From CAIZGX01 sp039805165 (GTDB lineage Bacteria > Bacteroidota > Bacteroidia > Flavobacteriales_D > Sanyastnellaceae): a stretch of 14,846 bases of DNA. Location of the stretch: assembly GCA_039805165.1 (NCBI GenBank), contig JBDLUS010000036.1:1-14846 (forward strand), in the 5' to 3' direction. Below, piece after piece: positions 6,841 through 14,132 of this stretch. Each line of letters opens with the position of its first letter. Within the stretch, counting starts at the first letter, position 1. The position numbers and the translations under genes are program-made. The notes below the pieces were generated by a model. It saw nothing but the letters and a program-made list of their open reading frames with translations. It was not told the origin of the DNA and searched no databases.

Positions 6841-7845
6841 ATGACAGATTCAGGAACGAAGACAATTGGAGTATTAGGCGGAGGTAGTTGGGCTACAGCG
6901 TTAACTAAACTATTGAGTCAATCTCAAGAGCATGTGTATTGGTGGATGCGCAATGAAGAAGCGGTGAAGCACATTCAAGAGTTTGGACACAATCCGAATT
7001 ACATTCAGAGTATTGAATTCAATATGGAGAAAGTTCATGTTTCTTCGAATCTACAGGAAGTTGTGGACGCTTGCGATATTCTTGTTGTTGCTATTCCTTC
7101 AGCTTTCGTTCACGCTGCTTTTCAAGAAGCGAATGTGGTAGGTCTTGAGACGAAAGTTTTGTTCTCAGCAATCAAAGGTGTTATTAATGAGTTCGATGCA
7201 ATTCCAGCTCGCTATTTCCACAAGAATTGGAATGTCCCTTACGAGAACATCGGTATCATCTGCGGACCTTGTCACGCGGAGGAAGTAGCATTAGAGAAAT
7301 TATCTTACCTGACCATCGGTTGTTCCGATTTAGAGAAAGCCGATTACATGGCCGAGCAGTTGAAATGTAGATTCATCAAGACTACGACCACAGAAGATGT
7401 TTTCGGAACAGAGTTATCTGCTATTCTTAAAAACGTATACGCAGTAGCATCTGGTATTTGTCATGGTCTAGGCTACGGTGATAATTTTCAGGCAGTACTT
7501 GTTTCTGCAGCTATTCGCGAGATTGAGCGTTTCATTGACGCCGTTCACGAAGTCCACCGCGACGTTAAATCTTCGGCTTACCTCGGAGACTTGCTTGTAA
7601 CGGCGTATTCTCCGTATTCACGGAATAGAACCTTCGGAACCATGGTAGGTAAGGGTTACAGCGTGAAATGGGCTACCATTGAAATGAACATGGTTGCAGA
7701 AGGTTATTATGCAACGCGAGGCATTCACGAAATCAATAAAAAATTCAATGCCGATATTCCCATTGCCGATGCCGTTTACCGCATCCTGTACGAGAAGATT
7801 TCTCCGGCAATGGAAATGAGGATCCTTGCCGATAAACTCAGCTAG
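6841..7845 (+). CDS. gpsA: NAD(P)-dependent glycerol-3-phosphate dehydrogenase
   Basis: A 334-residue cytoplasmic enzyme that reduces dihydroxyacetone phosphate to sn-glycerol 3-phosphate, the backbone for phospholipids. The length suits the family (E. coli GpsA has 339). The Rossmann loop is VLGGGSWATAL (11-21). Further motifs are SAIKGV with Lys112, CGPCHAEEVA (141-150), ELSAILKNVYA with the catalytic Lys197, AYLGDLLVT with Asp250, and YSRNRTFG (259-266). The start chosen is the ATG at 6841 rather than the in-frame ATG at 6823, because a TATCTTTG -7 box occupies 6828-6835 and the shorter N-terminus (MTDSGTKTIGVLGGG) leads straight into the dinucleotide loop. It is the first gene of the plus-strand block and diverges from the response regulator. 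The surface protein after it has its own likely promoter, so gpsA may be transcribed alone or read through. Confidence 0.95.
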   Translation: MTDSGTKTIGVLGGGSWATALTKLLSQSQEHVYWWMRNEEAVKHIQEFGHNPNYIQSIEFNMEKVHVSSNLQEVVDACDILVVAIPSAFVHAAFQEANVVGLETKVLFSAIKGVINEFDAIPARYFHKNWNVPYENIGIICGPCHAEEVALEKLSYLTIGCSDLEKADYMAEQLKCRFIKTTTTEDVFGTELSAILKNVYAVASGICHGLGYGDNFQAVLVSAAIREIERFIDAVHEVHRDVKSSAYLGDLLVTAYSPYSRNRTFGTMVGKGYSVKWATIEMNMVAEGYYATRGIHEINKKFNADIPIADAVYRILYEKISPAMEMRILADKLS

Positions 7846-7865
7846 TTTTATACAAAAGCAACGCA

Positions 7866-7892
7866 TTGTCTTCGGAAGTAGTCTTATCTTCG
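7866..7892 (+). promoter_or_regulatory. Candidate promoter of the T9SS surface-protein gene
   Basis: A TTG at 7866-7868 is followed after 16 nt by TATCTTCG at 7885-7892, one base off the TAnnTTTG consensus, and then AAGACC and the ATG at 7899. The arrangement fits a Bacteroidota -33/-7 promoter with a near-leaderless start, although the spacing is slightly short. The same TTG could be read as an in-frame start codon, but its sequence is better explained as a promoter element. Confidence 0.45.
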
Positions 7893-7898
7893 AAGACC

Positions 7899-10800
7899 AT
7901 GTTTCCCCAACGAAGAGCACTCATATTTATTCTGATTTTTCTGGCAGGTTTGCCAGCGATTGTCTCTTCGCAAATTTCTTTCATTCAGAACAAAGGCCAA
8001 TGGCCAGCACAAGTCAGGTACAAAGCAGAAATTCCTGGAGGTTCGTTCTGGATTCAATCAGAAGGATTCGCTTATCAGCTTTTCGACTCAACTCTTTTTA
8101 ATCCGGACCATAAGCCCAATGTTCTTCCCGATTCTACGGTTACGTTGTTCTTCCTTCAACAATTGGAAAATGCAAGTTTGAATTTGGCTGAAGAACAAGA
8201 CGATTTGCCGGGGTATTTCAATTATTATTTAGGATCTGATTCAACGAAGTGGAGTTCACATGTGAAACGTTTTCAAAACATCAATTTTCAAAATGTTTAC
8301 GATGGAATTAACCTTCGCTTATTGGGTAAATCGAAATCCATTAAGTATCAATTTGAACTTCAGCCCCACGCCAATCCAAATCAGATCACTTGGCATTATC
8401 ACGATTCTTTACAATTGGTTTTGGACACTTCCGGAAACCTCACAACACATCACGCGCTTGGAAGAATTTATGAATCGAGACCCTTTGCCTTTCAATCGAT
8501 AAACGGACATTTAATTGAAGTGAAATGTGATTACGTGTTGAATGGAAATCGTCTTCAATTTGTGTTAGGCCAATACGATTCAAACTTCACGCTCATTATT
8601 GATCCTGAAATTGCGTTCTCTACGTTCATCGGCTCTTCTGCAAATAATTTTGGATTCACTGCATGTGACGATTTAAGCGGAAACTTAGTTTCAGGAGCGA
8701 GCGTATTCGGAAACAATTACCCAACCACTGCCAACGCTTATTCTACAACTTTTAATCCGACAGCAGGCAACTACTTTGATGTAGCTATTTCGAAATTTGA
8801 TGCTAATGGATCTGCCCTTTTGTACAGTACATATATTGGTGGACTTCATCAAGAGACACCACACTCGGTTGTGGTAGATAACCTCGATCGCATTATAGTT
8901 TTTGGTGTAACTGGAAGTAGCGATTTTCCAACGACATTGGGTTCTTTTCAACCTTTATTCAGTGGAGGAGTATCTTTTTTGATGTCTGATTTTTTTACAA
9001 GTGGGCATCCTGACGGATGTGATATGTTCATTTCGAAATTCAATGCAAGCGGAACATTGGCGGCATCTACTTTTTTAGGAAACTCGTCAACTGACGGACT
9101 CAATTATGCCTATGAGCTATTTTATAATTATGGAGATGCATTCCGAGGAGAAGTAAATGTAGATGCAAACAACAATATATTCATTGGTTCTTGTGTTCGT
9201 GGCAATGCCGATATCATGGGTGCTTCGCTGCAACTCAATTATGGTGGGGGAGATAGTGATGGCTATATTGCGAAACTGAATCCGAACTTAAGTGCGGTAC
9301 TTTGGTCTACTTACCTTGGTGGGAGTGGCGCCGATGCGGTATATGCTTTGGAGTTCGCAAACAACGGAGATATATTGGTTGCGGGTGGCACAAGAAGTCA
9401 GAATTTTCCTTTTTGTTCGAACGGTCAAGATCCCAATTGGAATGGCGCAACGGATGGGTTTATTCTAAGAATTAACCCCATAACTTTTACTGTAACATCA
9501 GGAACTTTTGTTGGCACGAGCGAATACGATCAAGTCTATTTCCTTCAAACGGATTTGAATGACAATGTTTTCTGTTTAGGACAAACGAAAGGAAATATGC
9601 CCATTACCCCTGGACTATACGGACAGCCTAACAGTGGACAATTCATTCGCAGGTACAATCCATCCTTGAATACATTGAATTGGTGCACAACTATTGGAAC
9701 AGGTAGCGGGGAAATTGATATTTCACCTACTGCCTTTCTGGTAAGCGATTGCAATCAGATTTTTTTCAGTGGTTGGGGTGGACAGACTAATTCATTAACG
9801 TGCCCCTCATTGACGTGTCTTGCTTTTAACAGCACCACGAACAATTTACCCATTACTGCGGATGCGTTTCAGTCGACAACAGATGGCAGCGATTTCTATT
9901 TAGCTGTTTTGAATGCAGACGCAACACAATTGGTTTACGGCTCTTATCTCGGCGGAAGTTCAAGTGCGGAACATGTAGATGGTGGGACTTCGCGTTTCGA
10001 TAAAAGCGGCTCTGTGTATCAAGCAGTCTGCGCGGGTTGTCAGAACAACGACGACTTTCCAACGACTCCCGGAGCATGGTCTTCCACCAACAACAGTTTC
10101 GGATGTAACCTAGCTGTTTTCCGTGTTGATCTTGGACAATTGGACGCCGTAGCGAATGTTCAAGGGCCTTCTCAAATTTGTGTCGGAAGCCCTGCACAAT
10201 TTTTAAACGGAACACAAAACGCATCCGATTTTATTTGGAATTTCGGCGATGGATTTACAAGCACGGCCTACGAGCCGAGTCATGTGTTTAATACCGTTGG
10301 AAATGTAACGGTATCTATGATTGCCTCAAATGTTAATGATTGCTATGTCTCGGATACCGCAATTGTGAATCTTCAGATTATTGATTTCATTCCTCCAACA
10401 ATAGCACAAGTAAATCCCATTTGTTTAGGTGAATCTGTTACGCTGAATGCCACCGGTTCAAACAATTTATTTTGGTTGAACAACGCAACGCTTACAAGTG
10501 TAAACGGAAACACAGCCGTGGTAGCTCCAACCAATTCAACAACTTATTATGTTTCCGATTTTAATGCATGTGGAAGTGATACCGTTGGCGTAAACGTGAA
10601 CGTAATAATTCCAATCGCTGAGGCTGGTCCCGATTACACGATTTGTGTGGGCGATTCACAACCCCTTGCTGCTTCTGGAGGTGGTAATTACCAATGGCAA
10701 AGTTCATCTTCCTTAAGTACATTGAATTCAGCAAACACCGTTGCAACGCCTTTGGTGGATGAGCAATTTTTTGTCACGATAACCACTCCAGAGGGATGTC

Positions 10801-11786
10801 AAGACACCGACAGCTGTTACGTGTTTGTTGAACAAACCGTCCCTGGAGGGGTGACTTATCCGACCATAGATTTGTGTTTGGGTGAGAGCGTTGTTCTCCA
10901 ATCGGAAGAAGGGCTGACTTATTCATGGTCTCCTTCAGTGGGATTAAATTCAACAACGATTCAGAATCCGATCGCTTCACCAAATAATTCAATCACGTAC
11001 AATGTGGCTATTACCAATGCTTGCGGAGCAGGTAATTCTGAAGTGTCGATCAATGTCATTCAATTGAATGTCGTTGCTTCCGAAGGTGGAACTGTTTGTT
11101 TGGGCGAGTATTATCCGATTGAAGCAAGCGGTGCCGACTTTTATTCTTGGCTTCCATATAGCAGTGTCGTAAATGCTTCCGCGAGTTCAACTTTGGCGAA
11201 TGCTCCTTTTTCCCAGTGGATTACTGTAGTTGGAACAGATGTGAACGGATGTGCTGATACGGATTCGTTGTACATGAATATTCTTCAATTACCAGAAGTT
11301 GATGCGGGTCCAGATCAGTACTTCGATTATCCAGGAAACACAACGCTATTCGGAAACACATTTGGTTTGAATTACAATTGGTCTCCTTCTACAGGTCTGT
11401 CCTGCACAGACTGTGCTTATCCTGAAGCAACGCCATCAGAGCCCACTTGGTATTATCTGTCAACAACAAACAATACGGGTTGTGTGGGAATAGATTCGGT
11501 TTATGTTCGACCATATTTTCCAGTTTATGTCCCCAATACAGTAACTCCAAACGGTGATGGATTGAATGATGTCTTCTTAGTTGTCGGAGAAAATTTAACT
11601 GGATTTCATCTTCAAATTTTCGATCGTTGGGGAATCATGATTTTCGAAACGAAAAATCCGAATGAGCCGTGGTTAGCGGGATATAAGGGTTACTTCGTTC
11701 CAAACGATGTATATACTTGGAAGTTATCTTTCGACAGTATTGAACGCAGGCAAGAATTAATTGGACACGTTACTGTGCTTCGTTAG
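7899..11786 (+). CDS. Secreted SBBP/PKD-repeat surface protein with T9SS type B sorting domain
   Basis: A 1,295-residue exported protein. Residues 1-24 are a signal peptide (MFPQRRALIFILIFLAGLPA, then IVSSQ). Next comes a domain opening FIQNKGQWPAQVRYKAE, the wording of the DUF7948 family that heads many such proteins (about 26-235). A beta-propeller of SBBP-type repeats spans about 236-745, with recurring LLYSTYIGG, LWSTYLGG and LVYGSYLGG strands and aspartate-rich turns. Then come one PKD domain (about 755-840, WNFGDG) and four Ig-like repeats, each beginning with C-L/V-G-E/D at about 842, 916, 993 and 1067. The last 88 residues (from about 1208) are a gliding-motility-associated C-terminal domain: VPNTVTPNGDGLNDVF, IFDRWG and a terminal VTVLR. 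This is the type B signal for T9SS export across the outer membrane. The start is the ATG at 7899; an in-frame TTG 33 nt upstream probably belongs to the promoter. The function is structural or adhesive at best guess; no catalytic motif is visible. Confidence 0.9.
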   Translation: MFPQRRALIFILIFLAGLPAIVSSQISFIQNKGQWPAQVRYKAEIPGGSFWIQSEGFAYQLFDSTLFNPDHKPNVLPDSTVTLFFLQQLENASLNLAEEQDDLPGYFNYYLGSDSTKWSSHVKRFQNINFQNVYDGINLRLLGKSKSIKYQFELQPHANPNQITWHYHDSLQLVLDTSGNLTTHHALGRIYESRPFAFQSINGHLIEVKCDYVLNGNRLQFVLGQYDSNFTLIIDPEIAFSTFIGSSANNFGFTACDDLSGNLVSGASVFGNNYPTTANAYSTTFNPTAGNYFDVAISKFDANGSALLYSTYIGGLHQETPHSVVVDNLDRIIVFGVTGSSDFPTTLGSFQPLFSGGVSFLMSDFFTSGHPDGCDMFISKFNASGTLAASTFLGNSSTDGLNYAYELFYNYGDAFRGEVNVDANNNIFIGSCVRGNADIMGASLQLNYGGGDSDGYIAKLNPNLSAVLWSTYLGGSGADAVYALEFANNGDILVAGGTRSQNFPFCSNGQDPNWNGATDGFILRINPITFTVTSGTFVGTSEYDQVYFLQTDLNDNVFCLGQTKGNMPITPGLYGQPNSGQFIRRYNPSLNTLNWCTTIGTGSGEIDISPTAFLVSDCNQIFFSGWGGQTNSLTCPSLTCLAFNSTTNNLPITADAFQSTTDGSDFYLAVLNADATQLVYGSYLGGSSSAEHVDGGTSRFDKSGSVYQAVCAGCQNNDDFPTTPGAWSSTNNSFGCNLAVFRVDLGQLDAVANVQGPSQICVGSPAQFLNGTQNASDFIWNFGDGFTSTAYEPSHVFNTVGNVTVSMIASNVNDCYVSDTAIVNLQIIDFIPPTIAQVNPICLGESVTLNATGSNNLFWLNNATLTSVNGNTAVVAPTNSTTYYVSDFNACGSDTVGVNVNVIIPIAEAGPDYTICVGDSQPLAASGGGNYQWQSSSSLSTLNSANTVATPLVDEQFFVTITTPEGCQDTDSCYVFVEQTVPGGVTYPTIDLCLGESVVLQSEEGLTYSWSPSVGLNSTTIQNPIASPNNSITYNVAITNACGAGNSEVSINVIQLNVVASEGGTVCLGEYYPIEASGADFYSWLPYSSVVNASASSTLANAPFSQWITVVGTDVNGCADTDSLYMNILQLPEVDAGPDQYFDYPGNTTLFGNTFGLNYNWSPSTGLSCTDCAYPEATPSEPTWYYLSTTNNTGCVGIDSVYVRPYFPVYVPNTVTPNGDGLNDVFLVVGENLTGFHLQIFDRWGIMIFETKNPNEPWLAGYKGYFVPNDVYTWKLSFDSIERRQELIGHVTVLR

Positions 11787-11798
11787 TCGCTTTTGGAA

Positions 11799-11806
11799 TA
11801 AATTCG
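11799..11806 (+). promoter_or_regulatory. Weak candidate -7 element of the crotonase-dut pair
   Basis: TAAATTCG lies 15 nt before the crotonase ATG and differs by one base from TAnnTTTG, with the same TTCG ending as the box before the surface-protein gene. No -33 TTG stands at a suitable distance, so this is a low-confidence call. Confidence 0.25.
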
Positions 11807-11821
11807 CGGAAACAATTTACC

Positions 11822-12604
11822 ATGTCATTTCAATTTTTACTTCTTGAAAATATTGGTGCAACGCGCATCATTACCATAAACAGACCCGATCAAATGAATG
11901 CCTTGAATAAGGCAACCATAGAAGAACTTCACACCGCTTTTGCAGATGCTGAAGCAGATGAGCACGTGCGTGCAATTATCTTAACTGGCGCAGGAGAAAA
12001 GGCTTTCGTAGCGGGCGCAGACATTAAGGAGTTCGCAAGTTTTTCTGTTGAACAAGGAAAGGAGCTTTCGTTGTTGGGACACGAGCAATTATTCAATTTC
12101 GTAGAGCGTTTGAATACGCCAGTAATTGCGGCCGTAAACGGATATGCATTTGGTGGTGGATTGGAATTAGCCATGAGCTGTCACATGCGTGTGGCTTCTG
12201 CAAACGCGGTTATGGGATTGCCTGAAGTTTCTTTAGGTGTCATTCCTGGTTACGGCGGAACACAGCGTTTGCCGCGTTTAGTTGGAAGAGGAAAAGCAAC
12301 AGAATTAATCGTTACGGCGGGAAGACTTTCAGCAGCAGACGCATTGCAATGGGGATTGGTGAATCACGTTGTTGAATTGGAAGCTTTGATGCAGTTCACG
12401 ACAGATCTTGCTGGAAAAATTGAAAAGCTTTCTCCATCAGCAATATCAAGTGCTTTGCGCGCGGTACAAGCTGGATTTGATAGCGAAGCTATCGGATTGA
12501 AAGCGGAAGCCGAAGAATTCGGAAAGTGTTTCGGAACGGAAGACTTCAAAGAAGGAACTACTGCTTTCATGGAAAAACGCAAACCAACTTTCACTGGTAA
12601 ATAA
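11822..12604 (+). CDS. Enoyl-CoA hydratase/isomerase family protein (crotonase)
   Basis: A 260-residue cytoplasmic enzyme of the crotonase superfamily, the usual family length. The oxyanion-hole motifs are AFVAGADIKEF (61-71) and NGYAFGGGLELAM (106-118). Both glutamates that catalyse water addition in rat enoyl-CoA hydratase are present: Glu115 in GGGLELAMSC and Glu135 in GLPEVSLGVIPG. They are followed by GYGGTQRLPRLVG (144-156). It should therefore hydrate trans-2-enoyl-CoA, most likely short-chain (crotonyl-CoA), in fatty-acid or butyrate-type metabolism. The precise substrate cannot be read from the sequence. No acyl-CoA dehydrogenase or hydroxyacyl-CoA dehydrogenase lies beside it. Its TAA stop overlaps the dut ATG by one base, so the two are translated in a coupled way although their pathways are unrelated. 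Confidence 0.92.
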   Translation: MSFQFLLLENIGATRIITINRPDQMNALNKATIEELHTAFADAEADEHVRAIILTGAGEKAFVAGADIKEFASFSVEQGKELSLLGHEQLFNFVERLNTPVIAAVNGYAFGGGLELAMSCHMRVASANAVMGLPEVSLGVIPGYGGTQRLPRLVGRGKATELIVTAGRLSAADALQWGLVNHVVELEALMQFTTDLAGKIEKLSPSAISSALRAVQAGFDSEAIGLKAEAEEFGKCFGTEDFKEGTTAFMEKRKPTFTGK

Positions 12605-13038
12605 TGAAAGTTGCACTAATTAATAAATCGAATTATCCATCACCAGCATACGCTACGGCGCATGCTGCAGGATTGGATCTTCGTGCAAATATTGAAGAAT
12701 CCATCGAATTGAAATCCCTCGAAAGAGTGTTGGTTCCAACCGGATTGTTCATGGAATTGCCTGTAGGCGTAGAAGCTCAAATTCGTCCACGTAGTGGCCT
12801 TGCATTCAAGAACGGAATTACAGTATTGAATACACCCGGAACCATCGATGCCGATTACCGCGGAGAGATTAAAGTTCTTCTGGTGAATTTGTCGAATGAA
12901 CCATTCAAAATCGAACCGGGAGAACGCATAGCACAGATGGTTGTTGCAAAACACGAACAAGTGGAATGGGTAGAGCAAGATTCACTTTCGGAAAGTGAAA
13001 GAGGTGCAGGCGGATTCGGCAGCACAGGCGTGAAATAG
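12604..13038 (+). CDS. dut: dUTP diphosphatase (trimeric dUTPase)
   Basis: A 144-residue enzyme that hydrolyses dUTP to dUMP and pyrophosphate, keeping uracil out of DNA and feeding dTMP synthesis. All five conserved motifs of the homotrimeric family are visible: HAAGLDLRA (20-28), RPRSGLAFKNG (61-71), GTIDADYRGEI (79-89) with the catalytic Asp82, GERIAQMVV (106-114), and the glycine-rich arm RGAGGFGSTG (133-142) that closes over the nucleotide. The length is normal. Its ATG shares one base with the crotonase stop (TAATG), and an intrinsic terminator follows the stop by about 34 bp, so dut is the last gene of its transcript. Confidence 0.96.
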   Translation: MKVALINKSNYPSPAYATAHAAGLDLRANIEESIELKSLERVLVPTGLFMELPVGVEAQIRPRSGLAFKNGITVLNTPGTIDADYRGEIKVLLVNLSNEPFKIEPGERIAQMVVAKHEQVEWVEQDSLSESERGAGGFGSTGVK

Positions 13039-13072
13039 TTCATTCAATTTCAAATGTTCATTACTTCATTGG

Positions 13073-13098
13073 AAGGCCGAAAAGATTTCGGCCTTTTT
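13073..13098 (+). terminator. Intrinsic terminator after dut
   Basis: AAGGCCGAAA (13073-13082), loop AGA, TTTCGGCCTT (13086-13095): a perfect 10-bp stem with a GC-rich centre, running into a five-T tract (13094-13098). This is the clearest Rho-independent terminator in the window. The A-tract on the other side of the stem is only a short AAA, so termination is mainly for plus-strand transcripts. Confidence 0.85.
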
Positions 13099-13130
13099 GC
13101 TTTCTTTTGTTAGAAAGAAATTAAGCAGAA

Positions 13131-14132
13131 ATGAGAATAGTTATTCCAATGGCCGGTATGGGAAAGCGCTTGCGTCCTCATACCCTCGTAACCCCGAAAC
13201 CTCTGGTGCGCATAGCAGAGAAGCCTATTGTTCAGCGTTTAGTAGAAGATATTGTTTCTATTCAAACGGAAAAGGTAGAAGAGATTGCTTTCATTATCGG
13301 ACGATTCGGAAAAGAAGTCGAGAATAATCTTATTGCGTTGGCAGAACAACTGGGCGCAAAAGGAACCATTCATTATCAAGATGAGGCATTGGGAACGGCA
13401 CACGCTATTCTATGCGCAGAGTCTGCGTTGCAAGGTCCTGTTACTGTGGCTTTCGCAGATACACTTTTTCGTGCCGACTTCAAATTAGATCCAAACGCAG
13501 ACGGTGTTTTGTGGGTGAAGAAAATCGAAGACCCTCGTCAGTTTGGTGTAGTTGAATTGAATGCCGAAGGCACCATTGTTTCCTTCCAAGAAAAACCACA
13601 AGAATTCGTTTCAGATTTAGCCATGATTGGAATTTATTATTTCAAAGACGGCGAATGGTTGAAGCGCGAACTTCGATATTTGTTAGACAACAACATCATG
13701 AACGGCGGCGAATATCAACTGCCAGATGCCATGCGAAACATGATGAAGCAAGGAGCCAAGTTTGTTCCGGGTGAAGTGAACGAGTGGATGGATTGCGGGA
13801 ATAAGGCCGCTGTTGTGGAAACGATGGCGTCTGTTGTTTCTAGACTTCCGCAAAATCACAACGTGAAGTTGGAAGGGGATTCGAAAATTATTGAGCCTTG
13901 TTATTTTGGGAATAACGTAGTTCTTCACAATTCTACAGTGGGACCGAACGTTAGTATTGCCAGCAACGTTTCCATCACGAATTCCACTCTTGAAAATACG
14001 TCCATTGAATCCAATTCAAAAGTTGACAATTGTCAACTTAAAAATTCATTGGTCGATGAGTATTGTCAAGTCATAGGAGTGAAGGGAGTGCTTGATTTGG
14101 GTTCTTACAATTCCATTCAAAACAATGACTAA
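13131..14132 (+). CDS. Sugar-phosphate nucleotidyltransferase with beta-helix C-terminus
   Basis: A 333-residue NTP_transferase enzyme that joins an NTP to a sugar 1-phosphate, making an activated sugar for surface glycans. The nucleotide loop is AGMGKRLRPHT (8-18), followed by TPKPLVRIAEKP (21-32). QDEALGTAHA (83-92) contacts the base and FADTLF (108-113) carries the metal-binding Asp110. FQEKP (152-156) and WMDCGN (219-224) complete the catalytic domain. Residues from about 238 form hexapeptide-like repeats of a left-handed beta-helix (CYFGNNVVLHNSTVGPNV and on), as in glucose-1-phosphate thymidylyltransferase or mannose-1-phosphate guanylyltransferase relatives. The helix lacks obvious acetyltransferase residues and is more likely for assembly. 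The exact NTP and sugar are not readable from these motifs. The gene follows the dut terminator with only 32 nt of leader and no visible promoter. It overlaps the next gene by 8 nt. Confidence 0.85.
   Translation: MRIVIPMAGMGKRLRPHTLVTPKPLVRIAEKPIVQRLVEDIVSIQTEKVEEIAFIIGRFGKEVENNLIALAEQLGAKGTIHYQDEALGTAHAILCAESALQGPVTVAFADTLFRADFKLDPNADGVLWVKKIEDPRQFGVVELNAEGTIVSFQEKPQEFVSDLAMIGIYYFKDGEWLKRELRYLLDNNIMNGGEYQLPDAMRNMMKQGAKFVPGEVNEWMDCGNKAAVVETMASVVSRLPQNHNVKLEGDSKIIEPCYFGNNVVLHNSTVGPNVSIASNVSITNSTLENTSIESNSKVDNCQLKNSLVDEYCQVIGVKGVLDLGSYNSIQNND

Noticed and set aside
9853..10224. A 123-codon minus-strand frame within the surface-protein gene
   Set aside because: It overlaps the SBBP-PKD coding region, is rich in Arg and His as antisense shadows often are, and has no start context.
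13101..13120. TTTCTTT/AAAGAAA hairpin in the nucleotidyltransferase leader as a riboswitch or attenuator
   Set aside because: Seven A-T-dominated pairs in an AT-rich leader of about 30 nt are weak and easily occur by chance. The leader is too short for a known riboswitch.
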